Source: Streptomyces europaeiscabiei
Lineage (GTDB): Bacteria; Actinomycetota; Actinomycetes; Streptomycetales; Streptomycetaceae
Direction: 5' to 3'
Assembly: GCF_001550375.1 (NCBI RefSeq)
Contig: NZ_LRTR01000585.1
Span: forward strand, 1 to 34,963
DNA length: 34,963 nt
Shown in pieces: positions 24,352 to 32,743 of the stretch. How positions within the stretch are numbered: the stretch's first letter is position 1; every line of letters begins with the position of its first letter. The notes under the pieces are model-generated. The model was given only the letters and a program-made list of their open reading frames with translations. It did no database searches and was not told the origin of the DNA. The position numbers and the translations under genes are program-made.

Positions 24352-25781
24352 CAGGAGCTGACCCGGGCGACAAGCACGCAGGCGTCGTCCGCCCGCTCCG
24401 CCTCGCCGAACTCCTCCACCACCGTCCGTACACACTCCTGGGCCGTACGCGCCTCGCCGAACCGGGGGGCCAGGTCCAACAGCCGCTGCACGGCTGCCTC
24501 TCCTCCCCGCCGGGGGACCAGTCCATCGGTGTGCAGGAGCAGCAGGTCGCCCTGTTCGAGCGTCACTTCGGCCTGCCCGTACACGGCACCCGAGGTCGCT
24601 CCGAGCAGGACGCCGTCCGGCGATGTCAGTACGCGCCCCGTCCCGTCGCGGAACAGCAGCGGGGCGGGGTGCCCTGCCTGCGCCCACACGAGGGTGCGGG
24701 TCGCCGGCCGGTAGCGGCAGCAGACGGCGCTGCCGAGGGCCGGTTGCACGGTGGCGTCCAGTAACTGGTTGAGGCAGGCCATCAGCCGGCCCGGCTCCGT
24801 GCCCGCCATCGCCATACCGCGCAGTGCGCCGATCAGCATCGCCATGCCCGAGGTGACGGTGACGCCGTGTCCGGTGAGGTCACCGACGCTCAACAGGCTT
24901 TCACCGCCCGGCAGTTCAAGGGCGTCGTACCAGTCGCCGCCGATCAGCGCGCTGGTCGAACAGGGCAGATAGTGGGCCGCCAGGTCCAGTTTCTCGGGGC
25001 CCTGTTGCGGGAGCCGCAGGGAGCCGCGCCACGGCGGCAGCACGGCCTCCTGCAGCTCGACCGCGATCCGGTGCTCGGTCTGCGCGATGTGCCGCTGGCG
25101 GTGCAGCGAGTCACGCGTCTCGCTCTCCGCCCGCTGGCTGCGCCGCAGTTCACTGACGTCGCGCAGGACGGCCCACATCGAGGCCGTGCCGCCGTCGTCG
25201 TCGAGCACGGGCTCGCCCATCATGTGCACGGTGCGCGCCCCGCCGTCGGGGAGCACGATGCGGAACTCCCCGTCGATGCGCTTGGCGTCGATCAGACAGT
25301 CCGTGACCATCGCCGTCAGCTTCGGCCGGTCCTCGTCGAGCACCAGCGACGGCAGTTCGTCGAGGGTGAGCGGCGGCGCGGCCGGGTCGCGGCCGAGGAT
25401 CTGATACAGCTCCCCGGACCAGCTGGCCTCGTCCGTCAGCAGGTTCCACTCGGCGCTGCCGACCCGGCTGAGCAGTGAGGCCGGCCGGGGCTCCGGGGGC
25501 GGCGCGACCGGGAGGCCGACCGTGGGCGCGGGGGCCGGCGGCAGGGCCGGGCCGTCCCGCAGCTGGGCCAAGTGGTCGTCGAGGTCGCTGAGTTGATGCA
25601 GCGCCAGATCGCAGAGTGCCCGCTGCCAGCGGACCTCGGGGTCCTCTTCGTCGGTGGGCGCGTCACGCCGGACGGCGTCCACGTCGCCCCGAAGCCGCCG
25701 CGTCTGCGAGATGAGCGCGTCGACCGTGCCCCGCTGGGGCGGCTGGGCGGCGGGGCGATCCGCAGAGAGATGGGACGGCAT
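24351..25781 (-). CDS. PAS-PP2C (SpoIIE/RsbU-type) serine phosphatase with TTA codon
   Basis: The 476-residue protein has an N-terminal helical region, a proline-rich linker (78-100), a PAS domain (about 105-210) with FRIVLPDGGARTVHMMGEPVLD, a helical connector, and a PP2C phosphatase domain (about 265-476). Metal-binding motifs GGDWYD (281-286), GDLTGHG (300-306) and the C-terminal ADDACVLV are intact. Such RsbU-like proteins dephosphorylate anti-anti-sigma factors in response to a PAS-sensed signal; no partner gene is next to it. ATG 25781 has CGGAG before it; a longer frame to 25910 has none. Codon 340 is TTA (24762-24764), pointing to bldA dependence. It is divergent from the SsgA-like gene across 488 bases. 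Confidence 0.9.
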   Translation of the reverse strand: MPSHLSADRPAAQPPQRGTVDALISQTRRLRGDVDAVRRDAPTDEEDPEVRWQRALCDLALHQLSDLDDHLAQLRDGPALPPAPAPTVGLPVAPPPEPRPASLLSRVGSAEWNLLTDEASWSGELYQILGRDPAAPPLTLDELPSLVLDEDRPKLTAMVTDCLIDAKRIDGEFRIVLPDGGARTVHMMGEPVLDDDGGTASMWAVLRDVSELRRSQRAESETRDSLHRQRHIAQTEHRIAVELQEAVLPPWRGSLRLPQQGPEKLDLAAHYLPCSTSALIGGDWYDALELPGGESLLSVGDLTGHGVTVTSGMAMLIGALRGMAMAGTEPGRLMACLNQLLDATVQPALGSAVCCRYRPATRTLVWAQAGHPAPLLFRDGTGRVLTSPDGVLLGATSGAVYGQAEVTLEQGDLLLLHTDGLVPRRGGEAAVQRLLDLAPRFGEARTAQECVRTVVEEFGEAERADDACVLVARVSS

Positions 25782-26269
25782 CACGTACTCCGATGGGGGA
25801 CGGTACGACCAACGCTGACGTAAGGGCCGATTACGACTGTTGCACAGGCCGCGACGCGCTGTAAGGGATTTGGCAAGACCCGATACGGTGGTGCTTCTGA
25901 CATATGCCACCGTCCTTGCAGTTGGGGTTGTCCACTGCGGGGCGGTGCGCGTCCCGGAGGTCCAAGTCGCAGGAATCGTACGTGACTTGACGGACCGTCG
26001 ACCGCCTTCATCTGTCTTTCATTCCCGTGTTCGAGGGGCATATGTACGAGCCCTCTCGATTCCATGGAACGCCCTGTGCGCATCCGACCGCACGGGCGCC
26101 TCCGGGCGCCTCCGGGCGCGTCCGGAGCCGAGGCGGGAGTGATATGGGTCACAGAGGTGAATCCAGGAAGCCGCGTCATGCGAAAGCCCTCCGCGAGGTC
26201 GAGAAGGCACGTCGGCGCACCGGCCGGCCCGCATCGCAGGAAGAGCTTCACCCGAAACGGAGACCGTTC
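25782..26269. other. 488-bp divergent regulatory region
   Basis: No gene is supported here. The base composition is more AT-rich than the surroundings. It holds a short inverted repeat CGTAA/TTACG (25819-25835) near the phosphatase start and the longer one at 25885-25913. The rest, leading to the SsgA-like gene, shows no clear promoter that I can defend. Confidence 0.6.
25885..25913. promoter_or_regulatory. ACGGTGG-N15-CCACCGT inverted repeat
   Basis: Perfect 7-base arms lie at 25885-25891 and 25907-25913, in the region between the phosphatase and SsgA-like genes. The 22-base centre-to-centre spacing (two turns) fits a site for a dimer pair. No regulator is recognised. Confidence 0.4.
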
Positions 26270-26683
26270 ATGACCGTCACGCTGGAACAGCCCGCCCGCG
26301 CGCTCCTCGTCACCGCCGAGGACCGGGAGGTCCCGGTGCCCGCGAGCCTGCGCTATTCCTCCGACGATCCGCTGGCCGTGCACCTCGACTTCCCGGCCGA
26401 CATCTCCCTCAACGGTTCGATGGTGACCTGGACCTTCTCCCGTGACCTGCTGGAGAAGGGGGTGCAGGCCCCCGCCGGCGCCGGCGATGTGCAGATCTGG
26501 CCCTGCGGCCGCTTCCGCACGGTGGTCGAACTGCACTCCCCGTACGGCACGGCCCTGCTCCGGTTCGAGAAGGCGGCACTCCAGCGCTTCCTGCTGCGCA
26601 GCTACGCCGTCGTCGCCGCCGGAAGAGAGGAGCTGGGCCCGGCGCTCGACCGGGGCCTGACATCGCTCCTCGGCGGTGTCTGA
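26270..26683 (+). CDS. SsgA-like sporulation/cell division protein (SALP)
   Basis: The 137-residue protein fits the SsgA-like family found only in sporulating actinomycetes: VPVPASLRYSSDDPLAVHLDF (about 22-42), VTWTFSRDLLEKGVQAPAGAGDVQIWP (about 52-78) and the C-terminal GLTSLL. Family members place and control septation and spore maturation, for example SsgB, which recruits FtsZ with SsgA. Which member this is cannot be told, so no symbol is given. ATG 26270 has CGGAG seven bases upstream and gives the usual family length; the longer frame from 26027 does not. The neighbouring PAS-PP2C phosphatase and NsdA-like regulator fit a developmental context. Confidence 0.9.
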   Translation: MTVTLEQPARALLVTAEDREVPVPASLRYSSDDPLAVHLDFPADISLNGSMVTWTFSRDLLEKGVQAPAGAGDVQIWPCGRFRTVVELHSPYGTALLRFEKAALQRFLLRSYAVVAAGREELGPALDRGLTSLLGGV

Positions 26684-26722
26684 CACCCGCCCGGCCGGTA
26701 CCGCGGGGCGCGCGGGCCCGGC

Positions 26723-27838
26723 TCAGTAACGCAGGACGCCTGCGATGCCCCGGGCGTCGCCGAGTGTGCCGTCGGGGACGAAGCGGACCTCGGCGCCGGT
26801 GTCCAGACACCGCTCGACGATCTCGTCCACGATGTCCTCGCGGACGTGGAGGTCGCCGCTCTCGGCCGGCACGAGGTGGCCGCCCCCTCCGCCCTCACGG
26901 TCACCGTCGGCCCGGACGGCCGTCCGGTAGTTCTCCTCGACGGCCAGGAGCTGGATGCGGCCCTGCTGCGCGTTCTGCCAGATCTCGTCGACGCTGGCCG
27001 CGAACGCCTTGTGGCCGCGCGCCGTTTCGAGCTGCCGGGCCACGGAGTCGACGTTCCGGCGGTCCTCGGCGGCGACCAGGGGCCGGACCGCCTGCCACAC
27101 GGCGTCCGGGGTGCCGTGCGCGAGTCCGCCGTGCGGGATGTGGGTGGCGTCCCTGGTGACCGTGCCGATCTCGTCGAGCAGGGACAGTGCCGCCGTCTCC
27201 CCGGTGACATAGAGGGGCCGGTGCCGCGCGCGCAGCACCCGGGTCAGTGCGGTGTCGGCGTCGCGCAGGAAGTGGCGGGTGTCCTCGTCGCGGAAGGTGG
27301 ACGGCAGGTCCCCGGTCCGCTCCTGGCGCTCGGCGTCGAAGTTGTCGCGCTCCCTGGTCAGCGGGAATCCGCCCGTCTGCGCCTCGGTGACGCGGTCCCC
27401 GGCACCGTTCCACAGGGTGACCCGGTCGGAGGAGACCGAGAGCACCCAGAACGGCCGCTCGGCGGCCTGCGCGGCCACCAGGTTCCGGGTGAGGAAGGTG
27501 TCCGAGAGCACCACACGCTCCGGTACCGGACGGGCCAGCGACCAGACCTGGTGCTCACCGGGGGCCGCGAAGATCACCAGCCCGTCCTCGGCATGCGTCA
27601 GGTCCACCTCGGCCAGCGCCTGGTTCAGCTGCCGGACGACGTCGTTGCGCCGTTCCCGTGTGACCGCGGGGTCGCGCTCCAGTCGCTTCTTCGCCTCGGC
27701 CACCACATTGCGCAGCCGGACCGGATCCTGGGCGTTCTCGGGTTCCCTGCGGTGGGTCGGTGTCAGCACCGACACCGCGGGGTAGGGCCGCGGGCGGCGC
27801 AGTTCGGTGAGGGTCGCGGAACTGAGGGCATGCTCCAT
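26723..27838 (-). CDS. baeRF3-type archaeo-eukaryotic release factor homologue
   Basis: The 371-residue protein fits the bacterial baeRF3 family, related to eukaryotic eRF1 and Vms1 and thought to act on stalled or idle ribosomes. The N-terminus YPAVSVLTPTHRREPENAQD (19-38) and RLRNVVAEAKKRL are typical, as is the middle segment RPLYVTGE. The C-terminal third (HGTPDAVWQAVRPLV, then VEENYRTAV) matches the RNase H-like plus L7Ae-like arrangement. A Gly/Glu-rich loop (REGGGGGH) is in the C-terminal part. It should be cytosolic and ribosome-linked; direct function in Streptomyces is unproven. The ATG at 27838 has only a weak ribosome site. It converges on the SsgA-like gene. Confidence 0.8.
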   Translation of the reverse strand: MEHALSSATLTELRRPRPYPAVSVLTPTHRREPENAQDPVRLRNVVAEAKKRLERDPAVTRERRNDVVRQLNQALAEVDLTHAEDGLVIFAAPGEHQVWSLARPVPERVVLSDTFLTRNLVAAQAAERPFWVLSVSSDRVTLWNGAGDRVTEAQTGGFPLTRERDNFDAERQERTGDLPSTFRDEDTRHFLRDADTALTRVLRARHRPLYVTGETAALSLLDEIGTVTRDATHIPHGGLAHGTPDAVWQAVRPLVAAEDRRNVDSVARQLETARGHKAFAASVDEIWQNAQQGRIQLLAVEENYRTAVRADGDREGGGGGHLVPAESGDLHVREDIVDEIVERCLDTGAEVRFVPDGTLGDARGIAGVLRY

Positions 27839-27929
27839 GACTTCACGATAGGGCCGATTCGCATGTAGGGCATTAGGGGTAATCCGGCCCCGGGCGCGCT
27901 GCTGCGGCGGTCGGCGCAGGACAGGGAAC

Positions 27930-27973
27930 GAGCCCGTCGGTATGCACCGGTGAAGGTGCGCGCCAACGGGCTC
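27930..27973 (-). terminator. Terminator after the DUF4232-like gene
   Basis: GAGCCCGT (27930-27937) pairs with ACGGGCTC (27966-27973). Inside the loop GCACC and GGTGC can pair again, giving a two-part stem. It begins 28 bases beyond the stop of the secreted DUF4232-like gene in its direction of transcription. Confidence 0.7.
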
Positions 27974-28000
27974 CTCAGGGTCGCGCGGCCGCTGCGGGGG

Positions 28001-28540
28001 TCAGCCGACTTCGTTCTTCAGCGCCTTGTCGGCGGCGGCCTTGGACGGCTTCCACCAGGTCGTCACCGGCTCCCAGACCTTGATCTTCTTGCTCGAACCC
28101 AGCTGCTTGGCGGTGAACGTCCGGCCGTTGAGGTTGGGGTTGGCCGACACGGTGATCGTGCCGACGCGACGCGCCTCGGGGTCCTTGAGGTCGGCGATCG
28201 TGCGGACCGCCGCGTAGACCGTCTTGCCGGCGCCGACCTTGTACGGGCCGCTCTCGCCCGAGGGCACCGGCAGGGCCGCCCCGTCGCGGTCGCCGAAGGT
28301 GACGACGGGAAGGCGGTCGATCGTGCAGGTGCGGGTGCCGGTGTTCTTGACGCTGATGTGGACGACCCGCGCGTCCTTCGACTGCTTGGCCCCCAGCTTG
28401 AGGGCCTTCGCCTTGCAGACCGGGGTCTTCGCGGCGGGTGCGGCGGGCTGGGCGGCCAGGCCCTGCGGGGCGGCGGCGAGGAGCAGCGCGGCGCCGGCGG
28501 CGGCCACGGTCGAGCCAGTGAGGAAGGAACGAATACGCAT
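28001..28540 (-). CDS. Secreted DUF4232-like protein
   Basis: The 179-residue precursor has a signal peptide (MRIRSFLTGSTVAAAG, then an alanine/leucine-rich core ending LAAQPA near residue 33). No lipobox cysteine is present, so it should be released or wall-held. The mature part has two conserved cysteines, C43 area (TPVCKAKAL) and RTCTIDRLP, with VHISVKNTGTRTCTI matching the beta-sandwich DUF4232 pattern of actinobacterial secreted proteins. No catalytic residues are evident. ATG 28540 is chosen because GGGGGA lies upstream and the signal peptide starts there; a longer frame to 28585 exists. The role is unknown. Confidence 0.8.
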   Translation of the reverse strand: MRIRSFLTGSTVAAAGAALLLAAAPQGLAAQPAAPAAKTPVCKAKALKLGAKQSKDARVVHISVKNTGTRTCTIDRLPVVTFGDRDGAALPVPSGESGPYKVGAGKTVYAAVRTIADLKDPEARRVGTITVSANPNLNGRTFTAKQLGSSKKIKVWEPVTTWWKPSKAAADKALKNEVG

Positions 28541-28664
28541 CGGTGGAATCCCCCAGTTTTGGTCACGTACGGGTACGGCACGCACAAAGGTGACGTCTGC
28601 CCAGTGTGACGCGCGGGGTGCGCGCGTGGTTGTACCGAACCCGCGCGTGTTACACGCCCGATGC

Positions 28665-30302
28665 TCAATCGTCGGCTCCGCAGGAACTTCCGTGGTCCGG
28701 CAGCGTTCCGAACAGCAGAAAGTCGTCGACCTTCTCGTTCACGCACTTCGACGACCCGTACCCGGTGTGCCCCTTGCCCTTGTTGTCGAGGACGACGGCC
28801 GAGGAGCCGAGCCGCTTCGCCGTCTCCACGGTCCAGCGGTAGGGGGTGGCCGGGTCGCCCCGGGTGCCCACGAGCAGCATCTTCGGGGTGTCGATGTCCC
28901 GCACCTCGTCGCGGATGAAGTCGGTGCCCGCCGGACGGCCGTAGCACATCAGCACCTGGGCGAGCCGGTACGGACCGAACACGGGGGAGGCCTCCTCGTA
29001 GGCCGCGCGCAGGTCCTCCAGGTTGTCGGTGATCTTCTTGGCGGTGGGCCGGTCGGGGTCGTCGGCGCAGTTGATCGCCATGAGCGCGGCGGGAAGGTTG
29101 TCCAACGGGACCTTCTCGACGTCGACGAGCCCGGCGTGCGGAGTCGGTGTGCCGGACGTACTGGGCTCGGAAGGCTCGTGCGGGCGGGAGGGGGCCGAGG
29201 AGCGGTACGGGACGGTCGGCGGGGCGAAGCCGCCGCCCGTGAGCGCGATGACGCCCCGGGTGTCGCCGTCGTGGACGAGCATGTTGAGCGCCTGTGTGAG
29301 CAGGGGCCACATCTGTTCGCTGTAGAGGGCGTGACTGATGGCGCCCACCAGGTCCTGGCCCGTGAAGTCCTGCCCGAAGTCCGATGGCACGGGGTACTCG
29401 TCCAGCGAGTCGACCAGCGCGACGACCTGTTCACGGGCCGAGCGGGAGTCCTGCCCGAACGGGCACGTCAGCTCCTCGGTGCATGCGTCGAGGTAGTCCT
29501 CCAGCGCGGTCTGCTGGCCCGCGGCACCCACCAGACCCTGCTCGCTCAGCGGTTCGGTGAGGGTGTCCACCCCGTCGAGGACCATCCGGCCCACCTTCTC
29601 GGGGAACTGCGCCGCGTACACCGCGCCGAGCCGGGTCCCGTAGGAGAAGCCGAGGTAGTTGAGTTTCTTGTCCCCCAGGGCGGCGCGCATCACGTCCAGG
29701 TCGCGTGAGGCGTTGAGGGTGCCTATGTACGGGAGCACGGGGCCGGAGTTCTTCCTGCACGCGGCGGCGGCCCGCCGCAGCTGCCTGAGCGCGTCCTGCG
29801 GGTTGTTCGCGTCGTCCCCGTCGTCGGTCGCCTCCAGCGCCTCGTCGGTGCCGTCGCCGCAGCTCACGGGGGAGGAGCGGCCCACGCCGCGCGGATCGAA
29901 GGAGACCAGGTCGTAGCCGTTGGTGAGATCCATGAAGTCCGCGCCGCCGTAGGCGAGTTCGGGGACCCCCGGGCCGCCGGGGCCGCCGAAGTTCAGCAGC
30001 AGCGAGCCGCGCGGGTCGCCGGTGCCCCGGTAGCGGGCCATGGCCAGGTCGAGGGTGCCGGCCTTGGGCCGGGTGTAGTCGAGCGGCACGGTGACCTTGC
30101 CGCACCGCAGATCCTTGGGCATCTCCATGCCCTCGCACTTCGACCACTTGATCTTCTGGCGGTAGAAGCGGGTCAGATCGGCCTGCGTGTCGTCCTGCTT
30201 CTTGTCGGCGCCCGCCACCGTGGCCGGCAGCCCGGCCCCCAGTAGGGCCAGCACCGCGACCGCGGCTCCGGCGAGCGGGCGCCGTCTGTGCGTGGACCGC
30301 AT
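28665..30302 (-). CDS. Secreted alpha/beta-hydrolase, tripeptidyl aminopeptidase-like (SlpD/E or TAP type)
   Basis: The 545-residue precursor has a signal peptide (basic MRSTHRRR, hydrophobic 9-25, cleavage near AGA-DK). The mature protein is like Streptomyces TAP and mycelium-associated proteases: oxyanion motif LLNFGGPGGPGVPE (102-115), SFDPRGVGRSSPVSCGD (134-150) and nucleophile S220 in GFSYGTRLG. Acid and base lie in GTRGDPATPYRW and KGHTGYG near the C-terminus. Conserved cysteines (C56, C67, C148 and others) fit disulfide bonds of secreted members. It likely removes tripeptides or short peptides from proteins outside the cell. ATG 30302 has GGAGG five bases upstream; a longer frame reaches 30578. 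It is divergent from a GNAT gene. Confidence 0.9.
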   Translation of the reverse strand: MRSTHRRRPLAGAAVAVLALLGAGLPATVAGADKKQDDTQADLTRFYRQKIKWSKCEGMEMPKDLRCGKVTVPLDYTRPKAGTLDLAMARYRGTGDPRGSLLLNFGGPGGPGVPELAYGGADFMDLTNGYDLVSFDPRGVGRSSPVSCGDGTDEALEATDDGDDANNPQDALRQLRRAAAACRKNSGPVLPYIGTLNASRDLDVMRAALGDKKLNYLGFSYGTRLGAVYAAQFPEKVGRMVLDGVDTLTEPLSEQGLVGAAGQQTALEDYLDACTEELTCPFGQDSRSAREQVVALVDSLDEYPVPSDFGQDFTGQDLVGAISHALYSEQMWPLLTQALNMLVHDGDTRGVIALTGGGFAPPTVPYRSSAPSRPHEPSEPSTSGTPTPHAGLVDVEKVPLDNLPAALMAINCADDPDRPTAKKITDNLEDLRAAYEEASPVFGPYRLAQVLMCYGRPAGTDFIRDEVRDIDTPKMLLVGTRGDPATPYRWTVETAKRLGSSAVVLDNKGKGHTGYGSSKCVNEKVDDFLLFGTLPDHGSSCGADD

Positions 30303-30630
30303 GCGTGCCTCCAGGGACACCCGGCCGGGGCGACCGGGGACAACCCCCGGATCACCATAGGCGGCCCCTCGCGGCCACGCCTCCCAGCGGGCGGACCGGA
30401 CGAACGTGCCGTACCCTGCGCCGCGCCGACGCCCTACGACGGCTGTGGGCGGGTCGCTCGTACGCGTGAACCGGACCGTCGGGCCGGCCCGACGCCCGCC
30501 GAGTTCGGCCGTTTCCGGCGTCGCGGACGTGATCGGGCTTCGGCGAGGATGCAGCGAGGGCGCGGCCGACCCCCGCACCCGCGGCCGCCCGGCGGTCGCG
30601 CACTCGCGACCTCAGCGAAGGAGCGCAGAG
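30303..30630. other. 328-bp divergent intergenic region
   Basis: No gene is supported. A hairpin with perfect 7-base arms, GGTCGCG (30594-30600) and CGCGACC (30605-30611) around CACT, lies six bases before the GAAGGAG ribosome site of the GNAT gene. It could affect ribosome access. I see no promoter that I can defend. Confidence 0.55.
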
Positions 30631-31479
30631 ATGACCTCTCCGGGGCATCAGGACCTCGTCGTCACCCGGGCCACGCTCGACGACTGGGCGGTGGTCGCCC
30701 GCTGGGCGGGGGACGAGGGCTGGAACCCGGGGCTCTCGGACCCGGCGTGCTTCTTCGCGCAGGACCCCGAGGGCTTCTTCATCGGCCGGCTCGACGGGGA
30801 ACCGGTCTCGTCCGTCTCCGTCGTCACCTACGGCGACGACTATGCCTTCCTCGGTTTCTACCTGGTCCGCCCGGAGGTACGCGGCCAGGGCCACGGCCTC
30901 ACCACCTGGAAGACGGCGCTCGCCCACGCCGGCGACCGCACGGTCGGCCTCGACGGTGTGGTCGCGCAGCAGGACAACTACCGGCAGTCCGGTTTCGGGC
31001 CCGCCCATCGCACCTTCCGGTACTCGGGCGTCGTGTCCGGTGCGGCCGTGCCCGACGGTGTCCGGCCCGTCGAGGATCCCGCGTCCCTCACGGCGTACGA
31101 CAACGCCTGCCATCCGGCCGACCGCCCCCGCTTCCTGGAGCACTGGCTGACCGCCGACGGACATCGGGCCCTCGCGCGCGTCGTCGACGGGCGGCTCACC
31201 GGCTACGGCGTCATCCGCCCCGGCCGGGACGCCCTGCGGATCGGCCCTCTGTTCGCCGACACCGCCGCGGACGCCCGCGCGCTCTTCGCCGGACTGGCCG
31301 CCGAGGCCGCGGGTCGCGAGCTGGCCATCGACGTGCCGGAGCCGAACAAGGCCGCCGTGGCGCTGGTCGAGGAGTACGGGCTCACACCGTCCTTCGAGAC
31401 GGCCCGCATGTACACCGGCCCGATCCGGCCGCACGCCGCGGAGCGCGTCTTCGGGGTCACGACTCTGGAGCTCGGCTAG
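30631..31479 (+). CDS. GNAT acetyltransferase with YitH-like C-terminal domain
   Basis: The 282-residue protein has an N-terminal GNAT domain (about 8-130), with the acetyl-CoA motif LVRPEVRGQGHG (78-89) followed by GLDGVVAQQDNYRQSGF (109-125). A second GNAT-like part (about 150-275) has GYGVIRPG and IDVPEPNKAAVALVEEYGL, as in the YitH/YjdJ-type double-domain group. It should transfer an acetyl group from acetyl-CoA to an amine; the substrate is unknown. ATG 30631 has GAAGGAG upstream, and the longer frame from 30406 does not. The stop overlaps the end of the convergent acyltransferase gene by 23 bases. Confidence 0.88.
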   Translation: MTSPGHQDLVVTRATLDDWAVVARWAGDEGWNPGLSDPACFFAQDPEGFFIGRLDGEPVSSVSVVTYGDDYAFLGFYLVRPEVRGQGHGLTTWKTALAHAGDRTVGLDGVVAQQDNYRQSGFGPAHRTFRYSGVVSGAAVPDGVRPVEDPASLTAYDNACHPADRPRFLEHWLTADGHRALARVVDGRLTGYGVIRPGRDALRIGPLFADTAADARALFAGLAAEAAGRELAIDVPEPNKAAVALVEEYGLTPSFETARMYTGPIRPHAAERVFGVTTLELG

Positions 31480-32743
31480 GCGACGGGGTGGCGTCCCCCG
31501 TCCCGGCCTGGGGAGAGGTCTCCGCCGTCCCGGCCCGAGGAGAGGTCTCCGCCGTGCTCGCCGCGGGAGTGGCGTCCTTCGTCCTGGCCGGCGGGGCGGC
31601 GTCGCCCGTCTTGAACGCCCACTCCATGCGTGGTTCGACGACACAGCGGAGCGCGGCCCGCACGGGCGCGGTGCACAGGAGGGTGATACCGCCGACCGCC
31701 ACGGCCGTCATCGCGAGCTGCCCGAGCGGGGTGTGCAGCCACTCCACGGCGTACCAGTCGCGGAAGCGCGCCCACTTGATCACGAAGCCGTGCAGCAGAT
31801 AGCCGTACATCGTGCCCGCGCCCAGCGCCGTGAACCACAGCTGCCGACGCGGCACCCAGGCCAGGAAGCAGGCCGTCAGCAGCACCGCCAGGCAGAAGAG
31901 GGCGGGCGTGGTCAGCAGACCCGTCCACCGGGACACGCCCTGGCCGGTGACGCTGCCCCGGTGGTAGAACCAGCCCGCGTCGAACCACGGCGCCACCCAG
32001 TACGCCGCCACGAACGCCCCCAGACCGACCGGGAGCAGGCTCAGGCGTACCCGGCGGGTCCGTAGCCGCTCGAAGTGCCCGGCCCGCAGGGTGAGGCCCA
32101 GCACGAAGAACGGCAGGAAGCCCAGCACGCGCTGGATGGAGACGTCGCCCCCGAGATCCGGTGAGACCGCCGCCAGCATCGCCAGACCCAGCGCGACGGG
32201 CAGCGGGTGTCGCAGCATCAGCCACAGGGGTGTGGTCAGCCGCCAGATGAAGAGCGCGACCAGGAACCACATCACGTACCAGGGGTCCAGCAGGCTCAGC
32301 GGATATGCCGGGTCGTCCTGCGCCCACCGGTAGAACAGCGTGTATGCCGTCTCGAACACGACGTACGGCAGGACCACCCCCGTCATCAGCCGCCTCAGCC
32401 GGCCGGGCGCCATGTCGAAGCTCCGGGAGAAGTACCCGGAGATCAGGGCGAAGGCCGGCATGTGGAACGCGTAGACGGTCAGATACGCGGCCGTCGCGGT
32501 CCGGCTGCCGTACGTCAGCGGCTCCCACGCGTGGCCGCAGGCCACCAGGACGATCGTGAGGTACTTCGCGTTGTCGAAGTAGGGGTCCCGTGAGGCCCGC
32601 TCAGCCCGCGGTCTCTCCTGGTCGGGCGGGGCCGCGGGGCCGGGGCGGGTGTGCTGCACCACGTCTTCGGACATCGGTGAAAGGTCTCCGGTCGACGACG
32701 ACGGAACCCGGACCGCCTGCCCCGTCACGCCCGTCTCAGTCAT
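31457..32743 (-). CDS. Membrane acyltransferase 3 family protein
   Basis: The 428-residue protein belongs to the acyltransferase-3 family of multi-spanning membrane enzymes that acetylate sugars or other envelope molecules. It starts its core with RDPYFDNAKYLTIVLVACGH (52-71), where the conserved family histidine is present, followed by about ten hydrophobic segments through residue 375. A C-terminal cytosolic or external tail has Thr/Ala/Pro-rich 9-residue repeats. The ATG at 32743 overlaps the deaminase stop by 8 bases (ATGACTGA), suggesting translational coupling. ATG 32674 with GGAG 11 bases upstream is an alternative and would remove 23 residues. The 3' end overlaps the convergent GNAT gene by 23 bases. 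Confidence 0.85.
   Translation of the reverse strand: MTETGVTGQAVRVPSSSTGDLSPMSEDVVQHTRPGPAAPPDQERPRAERASRDPYFDNAKYLTIVLVACGHAWEPLTYGSRTATAAYLTVYAFHMPAFALISGYFSRSFDMAPGRLRRLMTGVVLPYVVFETAYTLFYRWAQDDPAYPLSLLDPWYVMWFLVALFIWRLTTPLWLMLRHPLPVALGLAMLAAVSPDLGGDVSIQRVLGFLPFFVLGLTLRAGHFERLRTRRVRLSLLPVGLGAFVAAYWVAPWFDAGWFYHRGSVTGQGVSRWTGLLTTPALFCLAVLLTACFLAWVPRRQLWFTALGAGTMYGYLLHGFVIKWARFRDWYAVEWLHTPLGQLAMTAVAVGGITLLCTAPVRAALRCVVEPRMEWAFKTGDAAPPARTKDATPAASTAETSPRAGTAETSPQAGTGDATPSPSRAPES
31500..31553. repeat. Two 27-bp tandem repeats in the acyltransferase tail
   Basis: Units at 31500-31526 and 31527-31553 differ at two bases. They encode the 9-residue repeat AETSP(R/Q)AGT in the C-terminal tail. A more diverged third unit follows upstream in the gene. 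Confidence 0.85.
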
